From NCBI GenBank assembly GCA_039619475.1, contig CM077116.1, forward strand, positions 201,027,117-201,091,116: a stretch of DNA of 64,000 bases. Direction: 5' to 3'. The position numbers were made by a program, and so were the translations under genes. Below, one piece after another: positions 23,103 through 37,407 of this stretch. This stretch comes from Icerya purchasi. Lineage: Eukaryota; Arthropoda; Insecta; Hemiptera; Monophlebidae. Under the pieces are notes generated by a model that saw nothing but the letters and a program-made list of their open reading frames with translations, was not told where the DNA came from and did no database searches. The first letter of the stretch is position 1. Every line of letters begins with the position of its first letter.

Positions 23103-24754
23103 TACTTTAAAATTATTTAGATACACCGCAGATATTATAGTACCGAACACATCATTTATTATTCCATTCTATTTCAGTTAATATGTTGTATGGATGAAAT
23201 CAAATCAATTTATGTAACTGTTTATTTAAATTTAAATAATCTTTTTCTTTTTTTTTTTATCTCTCAGCATATGCATGCGTGTATATGCTTACATATACAA
23301 GTATGAAAAAATTATTTTTTTATTTTTTCCTCGATATGAATGGTAAATCTACGAATTTATTTGAAAAACGGTCAAAACCTAATACATAGATTTCAAACTT
23401 TGATGGAAATTTCCGTAAAACGTTCAATTTACACTTATTATCTTAAAAAAAAAATTTTTTCATTATTATTATTCATATCATTTAAATAGACTGATACGAC
23501 AGAGAGAGAAAATAAAAAGCTAAATTATTTTTACACGTGAGGGAGGGAGCTGATGAAAACGTACGAGTCTTATTATTTGGAATACAGATTATGAAGGAAA
23601 TTTTTATTCAATGTTTCGTTCTAAGATTTTTCATTTTTTACATTTAAAATTTTTCAATACGAAAATATTTCGAAATCTACAGGAACGTCTACGAATAGTC
23701 TTCGTCATTATAGAAGCACCTGCAGATCATGTATCGACACTGCAGGCGCGTAAGGGTGAGTAAATATGTGTGATCATGTGTGTGTATGTATGCTTGAAAT
23801 GTGCGAAATGGCTAATAAGAAACAACCGTTGAATCGCAACGACAGGTAGAGATCCGCTTATAGAATAAGAGAGTGAGAGTGAGATAAATTATGTACCTTT
23901 ATTATTGCAGAACTGCACTGTAGTGGCAGACATGAAATATCCGTTAGCATCCTTTTCGAGACAGTTTTATAAAAAAGGCCGAAAATTAACTTTAAAACTG
24001 GATGAATGAGATAGTTGATAATAAACATACCATTAAGACCGGTATACATGTATGTGGACATGTGTGTGAGCGCACGGTTAAATGAATGACAAAAGATTAT
24101 TAACTGCATAGGCATTGTTAAATATAACTATACTGATTTATCCGTAAAACTAACAAATTTTACCGTTGTTTTCTTTCCTTTTTTTTCTTTCGCGTTTTAC
24201 AAAAAATTCATGTTAGTTCTAAAAATATTGCTAAATTCAAATTAAATCGATCATGTTATTTTATTTTTATTTTTGTTTCTTTAAACAATGTGTTACGATC
24301 GTATTTATCTTACTCAATCTTTTACCTAATATTCTAACGGTTTTAGACAACAGCAGAAATATGCAAGTTACCTTGGATGTATTATATTTTATTCATGTTT
24401 CTATACAAGCACATGCAAACATCGGATGCCGGAAATGTATGATAATATAATTTTTAAATCAATGATTAACGTATTATTATTATTTTTTTTTTTCACCATG
24501 TGATATACAAAATAACATCATACTTGCTTTTACAACAATATTTAAATTCTACATTAACATGTTGAAAATCTAATGATTTTTAAATGATTCGTTCGACATA
24601 TTTATATTCCTCGAAAAAAGGGGAAATCGCTAACAATGTTTTATAATTATGTGTAAGGAATTGTATTATTAAGTTAGTATTGGTTAAAATTGACTAGAAT
24701 GATTTTTAAAAAAGCTTCATATTTTATTACAAAAATAAAAAAAATAATAAAAAA

Positions 24755-25565
24755 CTAATCAATTATGATAACACCATCATCATCATCATCATCGTCTATC
24801 ACAATTATATTATCCATTTGTTCTTCTTCTTCTTCTTCATCATCATCATCATCAATGAAGGTTGATGCATTATTGAATGATCTATATATTAATGAAATAA
24901 CATATACATAAGTTTTGAATGAAGTTATTCATAATATAAATTCACTAATGTATACACTCTGTTAAAATTTCTATACAATATTTACTTACGAACTAGAGTT
25001 CGACGAATAAGATTGTATATCTGATGACTGATCTAAATCATATAATTGAATTCGATAATTCTCGTAGTCAATCCGCAAATTCGTTATGGCATTGTTGATG
25101 TTCATTGATGGGGGGTGTCTCTCAACATATTCACCCCTCCGAACATGATCGAGTACTTCTATAAATTCACCGAAGGGGCATTGTCTCAAGCTAGCCTCCC
25201 AAGCTTCTTTGGTAGTCCAAAATTGTAGTACTCCTTTCACCGTTACTCCATTTATAATTTTTAAATATATTTCGGGGCTAACGTGTTGTATTATAATCTA
25301 TAGTAAATAATAGATTTTATTTTCATATATTAAAATCATGTAAAAATGAATTGGTGATCTTATAGAGATCGAACTTTTCTTAATTTTCAAGCATTAACAT
25401 ATGAGTAAAAATCATGTGCATAAGCAGATAATATTATAAAAATGGAAAAAATTTTTTGTATTTTTTAATTAATAGTTTTCTTACCATTGCTTCCGGTAAT
25501 CCTATAGGTGCACTTGGAATGATGTTAAATGTTATATTTGTAGACTTTCTGCGTATATTATCCAT
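24755..25565 (-). CDS. Element gene C, three exons (arm 3)
   Basis: Direct copy of 14627-15437 shifted by 10128 bp. Same splice sites and product. Possibly an assembly duplicate of the arm 1 copy. Confidence 0.55.
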
Positions 25566-25739
25566 ATCCTTTTTTTTATTGTAGAAAAAAATATATGATT
25601 AGAAAAAAAAATTTTTTCACCTACAACTTTTGATGATCTAGTGATAAAAATAAAAAATAAAAAAATAAAATATTGAGTACTAAATATAAATAATGCTTGT
25701 TTAAAAAAAATAAATAAATAAATAAATAAATAAATGAAT

Positions 25740-26345
25740 CTATAAAGGAAGCTTTTTTGAACCAATGAGGTTAGCTTTTAAAGAGAACACTCGTTGTGGA
25801 TTTGTAATCTGTCTAAAGGGAATACTATATATTTCTCTGTTTATTACAAATAACGTTACGTTACGAATGGAATTTTTATAGCCTATACTAAGTTGTTTAC
25901 ATCTAGCATGACAATTTTTTGTTTTTAACTTTAAATATTTTTTTTTAAATTTTTCAGTTGTAAATATATAAAGCTCTGGGGCGAAGTACTTTTTATAAAT
26001 TGTTGCTAAATTGAGCCATTGAACTTCAATGGGGGGTATGTCATTGATAAAGCAATTGGAAAATGTTTCCAGCTCATTATGTATATCACTCGTTTGTTTT
26101 AGTTTCTGTTCTAACGATAATACTACTTGCAGACTCTCCTGATAGCACATCTCGAATGATTTAATATATCGACTATTGTTTATAACATTTGTAAAAATTA
26201 ACTTATTCGGATGAAATGTAATTTGTTTTTTACAGAATATTTCCGAAACACCGGTGTAACAATAAACAGTTGCCTGTGGATAAATGCTATTTGCGAAATC
26301 AATTCCTAAATTTTCTTTAATGACATCATTATCCACGAAATACAT
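25740..26345 (-). CDS. Element gene B (arm 3)
   Basis: Direct copy of 15612-16217; identical protein. Possibly an assembly duplicate. Confidence 0.55.
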   Translation of the reverse strand: MYFVDNDVIKENLGIDFANSIYPQATVYCYTGVSEIFCKKQITFHPNKLIFTNVINNSRYIKSFEMCYQESLQVVLSLEQKLKQTSDIHNELETFSNCFINDIPPIEVQWLNLATIYKKYFAPELYIFTTEKFKKKYLKLKTKNCHARCKQLSIGYKNSIRNVTLFVINREIYSIPFRQITNPQRVFSLKANLIGSKKLPL

Positions 26346-27995
26346 ATCTATCTGTCTTTCTTTTTTGTTTTCTAAACAAAATAAATAAATGATTGTTAAA
26401 AGAAATGTATTAAAAAAATTACACTTCTACAGAATGATAGACTGTGTTAGTAATATTATATATTCAGAGAATTTAAACAGAAAAATATCATTAAAAATTT
26501 TTATTACATCCGAATGGATGGTGCAGAGCATATTTATACTTTAAAGAAACAAATCTCGAAATAATCTATACTTTTTTAGAATGGAATAGAAACATGCTTT
26601 ACCCATTTCATTATTTGAAATGAATGTATTTATTTTTTTAACAAGTTACTTTGAGTATTAATAATTCATAAATAATAGTAATAAATTATGAAATGTAGTT
26701 TTTATTGAGTATATATTATCGGGGGCGGCGAGAATAATGAGTATAATTTAATGAAATTATTGATAGAAATGGAGAAATTTTACTAAAAAATAGTATGAAA
26801 AGTAAAAATCTTCGAATACTATTCTTTAAATTGTTTAAATTAATACTATTGAAGAAATAAAATCTCCGATTTTCTATATTTTAAAAAATGGGGCGGGGAT
26901 TTTCATTAATAAATTTTTATCTCACTTAAATATATTTAATCCATTATTTTTTGAAAGAAAAATTCATTTCATTACATAAAATCAATCTGATAATACTAAA
27001 TAAATTAATATTGATACTCTACAATATATATCTGTAAAAATCTATTATGAAAATTTTGAATACAGAAAAATAAATTGAGAGAGTCTAAGAAAAAAAGGAA
27101 AATTCATTTGCATTGAATGAAATAAACTACACTAAACATTTTTTTATTTAGGATTTAAACAAAGAATAATATAATATATGAGGAATTATTGAAATATTTA
27201 GGAAATAAAGCAGAAAATAAAAAAAAATTTCAAAAATCATTTTGAGAATAAAATTTTTTGAAAAAAATTATTACGAGGGGGTGAATGATCAAATCAATTG
27301 TGAGTATATATGAAAAAACGCGAATAATTAAAATGAATAAATAAATAAATAAAAATATATGAATGTATTATATTACTTACCAAAAAAAAAAAAAAAAATA
27401 AATATGATGACTGATGAAAGGATTTAGAAAATTTTTAACTTTAACAAAACTCTAAAGAGTATAATATTCAAGAAAGCAAACAATGAACACTCGAAGACTT
27501 TTAAGTTTCAACTGATCATACTACTCAAATTCGCAAATGCTTTATAGCTAAAAACTTTGCGATTTTATTATTATTATTATCTTTAGCTAAAGTGGTTTTT
27601 CAAAAGTAGATTTGTAAATAGCATTAAAATATCATTTATTCGAACCATTTTTCGGGTATTCAAGCATTAAGCACGTTCACATATTTCTATTGTTGGTAGT
27701 GAACATTTCAACGGTAGTGTTTTGACCACCTCATTAGGGATGTTTTACCATTTTACGATTCAACATAATGTTGCGGTTCATCATAATGTTGCGGTTGCTT
27801 AATTAGTTATCCGTTGTGACATTTAAAAGGATGATTTTAAACAGTGATTTTCGCAATATATCGCTTACACACGTTAATCGTTAGCCAAACAGCATTTATA
27901 TCATCCGTTTTACCACACGCATCGAATGTGTAAATGCATATTCCGGTATCTGTCTAAAGTATTTTAACAGTCTTAAACTAATTTTTCATAATGAT

Positions 27996-28019
27996 AATGG
28001 ATATCCGCGAATATCCATT
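27996..28019. repeat. Palindrome axis 2
   Basis: Same sequence and same 6-nt CCGCGA spacer as axis 1. Two independent fold-back events would not choose the same nucleotide, so axes 1 and 2 are either one site assembled twice or a later duplication. Confidence 0.9.
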
Positions 28020-29669
28020 ATCATTATGAAAAATTAGTTTAAGACTGTTAAAATACTTTAGACAGATACCGGAATATGCATTTACACATTCGATGCGTGT
28101 GGTAAAACGGATGATATAAATGCTGTTTGGCTAACGATTAACGTGTGTAAGCGATATATTGCGAAAATCACTGTTTAAAATCATCCTTTTAAATGTCACA
28201 ACGGATAACTAATTAAGCAACCGCAACATTATGATGAACCGCAACATTATGTTGAATCGTAAAATGGTAAAACATCCCTAATGAGGTGGTCAAAACACTA
28301 CCGTTGAAATGTTCACTACCAACAATAGAAATATGTGAACGTGCTTAATGCTTGAATACCCGAAAAATGGTTCGAATAAATGATATTTTAATGCTATTTA
28401 CAAATCTACTTTTGAAAAACCACTTTAGCTAAAGATAATAATAATAATAAAATCGCAAAGTTTTTAGCTATAAAGCATTTGCGAATTTGAGTAGTATGAT
28501 CAGTTGAAACTTAAAAGTCTTCGAGTGTTCATTGTTTGCTTTCTTGAATATTATACTCTTTAGAGTTTTGTTAAAGTTAAAAATTTTCTAAATCCTTTCA
28601 TCAGTCATCATATTTATTTTTTTTTTTTTTTTTGGTAAGTAATATAATACATTCATATATTTTTATTTATTTATTTATTCATTTTAATTATTCGCGTTTT
28701 TTCATATATACTCACAATTGATTTGATCATTCACCCCCTCGTAATAATTTTTTTCAAAAAATTTTATTCTCAAAATGATTTTTGAAATTTTTTTTTATTT
28801 TCTGCTTTATTTCCTAAATATTTCAATAATTCCTCATATATTATATTATTCTTTGTTTAAATCCTAAATAAAAAAATGTTTAGTGTAGTTTATTTCATTC
28901 AATGCAAATGAATTTTCCTTTTTTTCTTAGACTCTCTCAATTTATTTTTCTGTATTCAAAATTTTCATAATAGATTTTTACAGATATATATTGTAGAGTA
29001 TCAATATTAATTTATTTAGTATTATCAGATTGATTTTATGTAATGAAATGAATTTTTCTTTCAAAAAATAATGGATTAAATATATTTAAGTGAGATAAAA
29101 ATTTATTAATGAAAATCCCCGCCCCATTTTTTAAAATATAGAAAATCGGAGATTTTATTTCTTCAATAGTATTAATTTAAACAATTTAAAGAATAGTATT
29201 CGAAGATTTTTACTTTTCATACTATTTTTTAGTAAAATTTCTCCATTTCTATCAATAATTTCATTAAATTATACTCATTATTCTCGCCGCCCCCGATAAT
29301 ATATACTCAATAAAAACTACATTTCATAATTTATTACTATTATTTATGAATTATTAATACTCAAAGTAACTTGTTAAAAAAATAAATACATTCATTTCAA
29401 ATAATGAAATGGGTAAAGCATGTTTCTATTCCATTCTAAAAAAGTATAGATTATTTCGAGATTTGTTTCTTTAAAGTATAAATATGCTCTGCACCATCCA
29501 TTCGGATGTAATAAAAATTTTTAATGATATTTTTCTGTTTAAATTCTCTGAATATATAATATTACTAACACAGTCTATCATTCTGTAGAAGTGTAATTTT
29601 TTTAATACATTTCTTTTAACAATCATTTATTTATTTTGTTTAGAAAACAAAAAAGAAAGACAGATAGAT

Positions 29670-30275
29670 ATGTATTTCGTGGATAATGATGTCATTAAAG
29701 AAAATTTAGGAATTGATTTCGCAAATAGCATTTATCCACAGGCAACTGTTTATTGTTACACCGGTGTTTCGGAAATATTCTGTAAAAAACAAATTACATT
29801 TCATCCGAATAAGTTAATTTTTACAAATGTTATAAACAATAGTCGATATATTAAATCATTCGAGATGTGCTATCAGGAGAGTCTGCAAGTAGTATTATCG
29901 TTAGAACAGAAACTAAAACAAACGAGTGATATACATAATGAGCTGGAAACATTTTCCAATTGCTTTATCAATGACATACCCCCCATTGAAGTTCAATGGC
30001 TCAATTTAGCAACAATTTATAAAAAGTACTTCGCCCCAGAGCTTTATATATTTACAACTGAAAAATTTAAAAAAAAATATTTAAAGTTAAAAACAAAAAA
30101 TTGTCATGCTAGATGTAAACAACTTAGTATAGGCTATAAAAATTCCATTCGTAACGTAACGTTATTTGTAATAAACAGAGAAATATATAGTATTCCCTTT
30201 AGACAGATTACAAATCCACAACGAGTGTTCTCTTTAAAAGCTAACCTCATTGGTTCAAAAAAGCTTCCTTTATAG
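29670..30275 (+). CDS. Element gene B (arm 4)
   Basis: Mirror of 15612-16217 (coordinates sum to 45887); identical protein. Confidence 0.7.
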   Translation: MYFVDNDVIKENLGIDFANSIYPQATVYCYTGVSEIFCKKQITFHPNKLIFTNVINNSRYIKSFEMCYQESLQVVLSLEQKLKQTSDIHNELETFSNCFINDIPPIEVQWLNLATIYKKYFAPELYIFTTEKFKKKYLKLKTKNCHARCKQLSIGYKNSIRNVTLFVINREIYSIPFRQITNPQRVFSLKANLIGSKKLPL

Positions 30276-30449
30276 ATTCATTTATTTATTTATTTATTTA
30301 TTTATTTTTTTTAAACAAGCATTATTTATATTTAGTACTCAATATTTTATTTTTTTATTTTTTATTTTTATCACTAGATCATCAAAAGTTGTAGGTGAAA
30401 AAATTTTTTTTTCTAATCATATATTTTTTTCTACAATAAAAAAAAGGAT

Positions 30450-31260
30450 ATGGATAATATACGCAGAAAGTCTACAAATATAACATTTAACATCATTCCA
30501 AGTGCACCTATAGGATTACCGGAAGCAATGGTAAGAAAACTATTAATTAAAAAATACAAAAAATTTTTTCCATTTTTATAATATTATCTGCTTATGCACA
30601 TGATTTTTACTCATATGTTAATGCTTGAAAATTAAGAAAAGTTCGATCTCTATAAGATCACCAATTCATTTTTACATGATTTTAATATATGAAAATAAAA
30701 TCTATTATTTACTATAGATTATAATACAACACGTTAGCCCCGAAATATATTTAAAAATTATAAATGGAGTAACGGTGAAAGGAGTACTACAATTTTGGAC
30801 TACCAAAGAAGCTTGGGAGGCTAGCTTGAGACAATGCCCCTTCGGTGAATTTATAGAAGTACTCGATCATGTTCGGAGGGGTGAATATGTTGAGAGACAC
30901 CCCCCATCAATGAACATCAACAATGCCATAACGAATTTGCGGATTGACTACGAGAATTATCGAATTCAATTATATGATTTAGATCAGTCATCAGATATAC
31001 AATCTTATTCGTCGAACTCTAGTTCGTAAGTAAATATTGTATAGAAATTTTAACAGAGTGTATACATTAGTGAATTTATATTATGAATAACTTCATTCAA
31101 AACTTATGTATATGTTATTTCATTAATATATAGATCATTCAATAATGCATCAACCTTCATTGATGATGATGATGATGAAGAAGAAGAAGAAGAACAAATG
31201 GATAATATAATTGTGATAGACGATGATGATGATGATGATGGTGTTATCATAATTGATTAG
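30450..31260 (+). CDS. Element gene C, three exons (arm 4)
   Basis: Mirror of 14627-15437: exons 30450-30530, 30718-31025 and 31134-31260. Same product. Confidence 0.7.
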
Positions 31261-33206
31261 TTTTTTATTATTTTTTTTATTTTTGTAATAAAATATGAAG
31301 CTTTTTTAAAAATCATTCTAGTCAATTTTAACCAATACTAACTTAATAATACAATTCCTTACACATAATTATAAAACATTGTTAGCGATTTCCCCTTTTT
31401 TCGAGGAATATAAATATGTCGAACGAATCATTTAAAAATCATTAGATTTTCAACATGTTAATGTAGAATTTAAATATTGTTGTAAAAGCAAGTATGATGT
31501 TATTTTGTATATCACATGGTGAAAAAAAAAAATAATAATAATACGTTAATCATTGATTTAAAAATTATATTATCATACATTTCCGGCATCCGATGTTTGC
31601 ATGTGCTTGTATAGAAACATGAATAAAATATAATACATCCAAGGTAACTTGCATATTTCTGCTGTTGTCTAAAACCGTTAGAATATTAGGTAAAAGATTG
31701 AGTAAGATAAATACGATCGTAACACATTGTTTAAAGAAACAAAAATAAAAATAAAATAACATGATCGATTTAATTTGAATTTAGCAATATTTTTAGAACT
31801 AACATGAATTTTTTGTAAAACGCGAAAGAAAAAAAAGGAAAGAAAACAACGGTAAAATTTGTTAGTTTTACGGATAAATCAGTATAGTTATATTTAACAA
31901 TGCCTATGCAGTTAATAATCTTTTGTCATTCATTTAACCGTGCGCTCACACACATGTCCACATACATGTATACCGGTCTTAATGGTATGTTTATTATCAA
32001 CTATCTCATTCATCCAGTTTTAAAGTTAATTTTCGGCCTTTTTTATAAAACTGTCTCGAAAAGGATGCTAACGGATATTTCATGTCTGCCACTACAGTGC
32101 AGTTCTGCAATAATAAAGGTACATAATTTATCTCACTCTCACTCTCTTATTCTATAAGCGGATCTCTACCTGTCGTTGCGATTCAACGGTTGTTTCTTAT
32201 TAGCCATTTCGCACATTTCAAGCATACATACACACACATGATCACACATATTTACTCACCCTTACGCGCCTGCAGTGTCGATACATGATCTGCAGGTGCT
32301 TCTATAATGACGAAGACTATTCGTAGACGTTCCTGTAGATTTCGAAATATTTTCGTATTGAAAAATTTTAAATGTAAAAAATGAAAAATCTTAGAACGAA
32401 ACATTGAATAAAAATTTCCTTCATAATCTGTATTCCAAATAATAAGACTCGTACGTTTTCATCAGCTCCCTCCCTCACGTGTAAAAATAATTTAGCTTTT
32501 TATTTTCTCTCTCTGTCGTATCAGTCTATTTAAATGATATGAATAATAATAATGAAAAAATTTTTTTTTTAAGATAATAAGTGTAAATTGAACGTTTTAC
32601 GGAAATTTCCATCAAAGTTTGAAATCTATGTATTAGGTTTTGACCGTTTTTCAAATAAATTCGTAGATTTACCATTCATATCGAGGAAAAAATAAAAAAA
32701 TAATTTTTTCATACTTGTATATGTAAGCATATACACGCATGCATATGCTGAGAGATAAAAAAAAAAAAGAAAAAGATTATTTAAATTTAAATAAACAGTT
32801 ACATAAATTGATTTGATTTCATCCATACAACATATTAACTGAAATAGAATGGAATAATAAATGATGTGTTCGGTACTATAATATCTGCGGTGTATCTAAA
32901 TAATTTTAAAGTAATTATACGACCATGAAATAAAATAAAATGTATGAAATGTATATTATTACATATTAAAATTCCATACATATATACATACATACATTAT
33001 AATTTATGTGAAACAATGTAAAAGATTTTGAAATAATAAAAATAAAAAATGCGAGTAAAAGAAAAAATATGGTTTTATTTCACATATTATACATACTACG
33101 CGACAATTGACTTTGGTACATTGAAAGGTAATTATTATGTTCATATTCAACTTTCGTAGGATCTAGACAACTCCAGCTTTCAAATTCCACGTCTTTTATT
33201 GAATTT

Positions 33207-34205
33207 TTAATCCGTATGAATTGAATGTTGACAGTCGTCGCAATCTTTTACTTTGACACAATTTCGAGTACTCCTGTGTAATGTATCACCATCGATATAA
33301 TATTCTTTATCATGTTCGTGATCGTAGCATGGTAGAAATGATTTTATCGTATCATCCTGTTTTAATCTGTCCGGTAAAAATATATAAATGTCCCCGATGC
33401 AACTTGGAAATAATGTAATTATCATTTCTTTGGTGGCTGTAATGAACAACTGGCTTAAATCATTTATATTGAGATTGTTCATAAGCTTCAGCGGACGGAT
33501 AACGTGATCGTGCCACGTCTTCATCACCATAACATTTTTCATCGCACAATGAAAAATATCATTCTTATAATGGTGCTTACAAGTTACCAGATTGCTTATA
33601 CCGGAGTATTCTTGATATAAATCATCAATACTAGGTACTCGAAAGACTTTCTCCATATTAACGAGTTCGTAGTCCAAGTCACGCAACAATTCAGACTTTT
33701 CATTAAGTTCCCATAATATAAGTTTTGCATAAGTGGTTAAAATATATACGCGAACCTTCGGTTTTTCAGACAGTATTGTGAATACATCACGTGTCATGAA
33801 TATTTCTTCTCGACATGGAAATAATGAGGGGTTTTTCAAGTAATGACTCACGGAAGAGCATTGTAAATGAGGCATTTTTGATGCAGACCATGCTCTGCTT
33901 GGCTTGTATAGCGTATGTAAACACCTCCCGCCAGACATATCAATCATCGCTAGTTCGGTTACTAGAAAACCATAATCAGAATCCTTATGGAAGCTGAAAT
34001 CTACAAAATATTCCGCTATATCCATCTGATCTGACAATAATACTGGACCAACGATTTTATGTGTAGAAGATGTTGATTCTGTTGAAGAATAACCACCATC
34101 TGATTGCGGTAATTGAAGTGACGAAGACGTATGTGAGTCGCTATCACTTGCAATGTCCTTAATTGATCTTGAGTTGCTGCTTACGTTAACTATATTAACA
34201 TTCAT
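33207..34205 (-). CDS. Element gene A, 332 residues (arm 4)
   Basis: Mirror of 11682-12680; identical protein and identical pyrimidine-tract acceptor upstream. Only two copies of gene A are assembled because arms 2 and 3 stop at the gap just short of it. Confidence 0.75.
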   Translation of the reverse strand: MNVNIVNVSSNSRSIKDIASDSDSHTSSSLQLPQSDGGYSSTESTSSTHKIVGPVLLSDQMDIAEYFVDFSFHKDSDYGFLVTELAMIDMSGGRCLHTLYKPSRAWSASKMPHLQCSSVSHYLKNPSLFPCREEIFMTRDVFTILSEKPKVRVYILTTYAKLILWELNEKSELLRDLDYELVNMEKVFRVPSIDDLYQEYSGISNLVTCKHHYKNDIFHCAMKNVMVMKTWHDHVIRPLKLMNNLNINDLSQLFITATKEMIITLFPSCIGDIYIFLPDRLKQDDTIKSFLPCYDHEHDKEYYIDGDTLHRSTRNCVKVKDCDDCQHSIHTD

Positions 34206-35566
34206 GATTGAATAATATGTATTTCAAACTTTTCACTAAAAAAATACAGAGAAAAAGAAAGAGAAAAAGGAAAGATAAAAGACAGAAAAAAATGATAGAG
34301 AAAAAAAGAGAAAAAACGTAGGAAATTATTTTCTTTAACGTTGACGTAAATTTTTTAATAATGCGTGAACACAGATTCGATAAAATATACATGTTTAACA
34401 TAAAACTAATACTGACCGCTTGAATGATTCCGTTCGATAGTCTATCTCATTAGCTACCTTTGAATCGGTTGTGGCAGTGGAAATGTTACGTCAGAAAAAT
34501 GTTGTTCCGTCGGAGAAAGCTGAATATATTTGTATACAAACAAAGTAATCGAGGACTTTGAGTGTATACGCATATGTGAAGGAGTGTGAAAAATATTCTT
34601 GTACCGAATAATGGGAAATAGCGTGCGAGCAATGTACAAGTGGTCTTGAAGGTATGCGAGTCATGCAGGTAAAGGTTGTTGCGATGACGAGATATGTATA
34701 TACCTGCAGAGGTTATCGATTCTTGGAAAACAGGGATTGACGTTCGAAACAATAATATCTTGAAACGATCGATGATACGGATGAGTTTATTAAATAAAAA
34801 AATTATGTTTATAGCGAAACGATTAATATTAAAAATAATTGTGATGTTAATAAATATTTTTTATTGATCGGAGATTTTTCTTTCTCGAAAGGTTAAAATT
34901 ATTTTTGATAATGTTAAGAGTATATAATGACATGAATGTGTAGGGAAAAGTAATACAGGTACAAAAAAAAATAAAGATCGTTAATAAAAAAATAAACATA
35001 TAGAACTGCATGTGGTACATATGCGAGATCAATGTGATATGCTATTGTGTCTAACGTTGAAAAAATGTTCATGATCAATAGGGAAATTCGTGATAGAAGA
35101 TAATTGTGTGGGAATGTGCGGTACGCTTTCGAGTGAATCATTGATTAATTTTTAGAATCGATAAAATAAATAAAGATTGCGAAAGATCAGTAATTTTAGA
35201 TGTGTGGGGTGGGGTAGAAAGAATGAATTTTTAGGATTGAAAAAAAAAAATGAAAAACATATTCGAATCAATTTTTGAAGAACTCGTAATAGAGTAATAT
35301 AGAATCTGTGCGGGGGGGGATAGATAGTATGCTTTCACAACAGTCTGAATGTTTGTTCGGATTAATTTTTAAAACCTCGGAAAACATACAGAAATACTTA
35401 CGGACTGAAAATAATCGTAATGAGAAAAATAATAAAATATACTTGGGTTAATTTTGAAAAAAAGTGGTAACGCGAACGAATGACACGTGTGTGAGAATGA
35501 TGCGTGTGCTTTCGTTGAGGGGCGAGACATCGATAGATTTATTTTTAGAATCGGGGAAAACATACA

Positions 35567-37407
35567 TAAATACTTATGGATGGAAAAGTAATCGTAAGTG
35601 AGAAAAAATAATAAATATACTTAGACTAATTCTATAATACTTAGGCTTGGAAAAATTATTATGAACGATAGGGAAACTATCGAGAGCAGAGTGTGCACGG
35701 GATCGAATGGTTCGCTTTCGTGGTGGCTAACGCTATGGTAGATATAAGCGTGTGATCTGCCAGTGCTAGTGATGTGCGTCGAAATGTTTTTACAATCGAA
35801 ACAATCAACAATCGTCAAAAAAAAAAAAAAACAATCAAATGATTTTCATTCGAATGATTTGATTCGAATGATTTTAATTTGAATGATTTTAATTCAAATG
35901 ATTTTGATTCAAATGATTTTAATTCGAATGATTTTAATTCGAATGATTGTTGTGAATACAAATGAATTATTCGAATGAAATAACATTTCGAATGTAACTG
36001 TGGAACAATCGAATGTATTCGAAGTTATCGAACAATCGAATAATTCGAATGAATCATTTCGAAGTTGCCCATCACTAGTCAGTGCGCTTTTGTAACGATC
36101 GGAGAATAAGGAAAAATTTTTGGAACCGTAGAAAATGAGAAATATACTTAGACTAATTTTATAATACTTACGGACGGAAAAATAATCGTAAGTGAGAAAA
36201 AATAATAAATATACTTGCACTAATTCTATGATACTTAGGCTTTGAAAAATTATTATGAATGATAGGGAAACTATCGAGAGCAGAGTGTGCACGGGATCGA
36301 ATGGTTCGCTTTCGTGGTGGCTAACGCTATGGTAGATATAAGCGTGTGATCTGCCAGTGCTAGCGATGTGCGTCGAAATGTTTTTACAATCGAAACAATC
36401 AACAATCGTCAAAAAAAAAAAAACAAAAAACAATCGAATGATTTTGATTCAAATGATTTTAATTTGAATGATTTTGATTCGAATGATTTTAATTCGAATG
36501 ATTTTGATTCAAATGATTTTGATTCAAATGATTTTAATTCGAATGATTTTAATTCGAATGATTGTTGTGAATACAAATGAATTATTCGAATGAAATAACA
36601 TTTCGAATGTAACTGTGGAACAATCGAATGCATTCGAAGTTATCGAACAATCGAATAATTCGAATGAATCATTTCGAAGTTGCCCATCACTAGTTAGTGC
36701 GCTTTTGTAACGATCGGAGAATAAGGAAAAATTTTTGGAACCGTAGAAAATGAGAAATATACTTAGACTAATTTTATAATACTTACGGACGGAAAAATAA
36801 TCGTAAGTGAGAAAAAATAATAAATATACTTGCACTAATTCTATGATACTTAGGCTTTGAAAAATTATTATGAACGATAGGGAAACTATCGAGAGCAGAG
36901 TGTGCACGGGATCGAATGGTTCGCTTTCGTGGTGGCTAACACTATGGTAGATATAAGCGTGTGATCTGTCAGTGCTAGTGATGTGCGATTTCGAAATGTT
37001 TTTACAATCGAAACAATCAACAATCGTCAAAAAAAAAAACAAAAAACAATCGAATGATTTTGATTCAAATGATTTTAATTTGAATGATTTTGATTCGAAT
37101 GATTTTAATTCGAATGATTTTGATTTGAATGATTTTTGATTCGAATGATTTTAATTCGAATGATTTTGATTCGAATGATTGATGTGAATACGAATGAATT
37201 ATACGAATGAAATAACATTTCGAATGCAACTGTGGAACAATCGAATGCATTCGAAGTTATCGAACAATCGAATAATTCGAATGAAACATTTCGAAGTTTC
37301 CCATCACTAGTCAGTACGTTTTTGTAACGATCGGAGAATAAAGAAAAAATTTTCGGAACCGTAGAAAATGAGAAATATACTTAGACCAATTTTTATAATG
37401 CTTAGGC
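35567..37407. repeat. Three ~616-bp tandem repeats with MITEs (arm 4)
   Basis: Mirror of 8480-10320. MITE copies at 36976-37309, 36361-36692 and 35767-36077. Presence in both outer arms shows the MITE insertion and the triplication predate the fold-back duplication. Confidence 0.8.
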
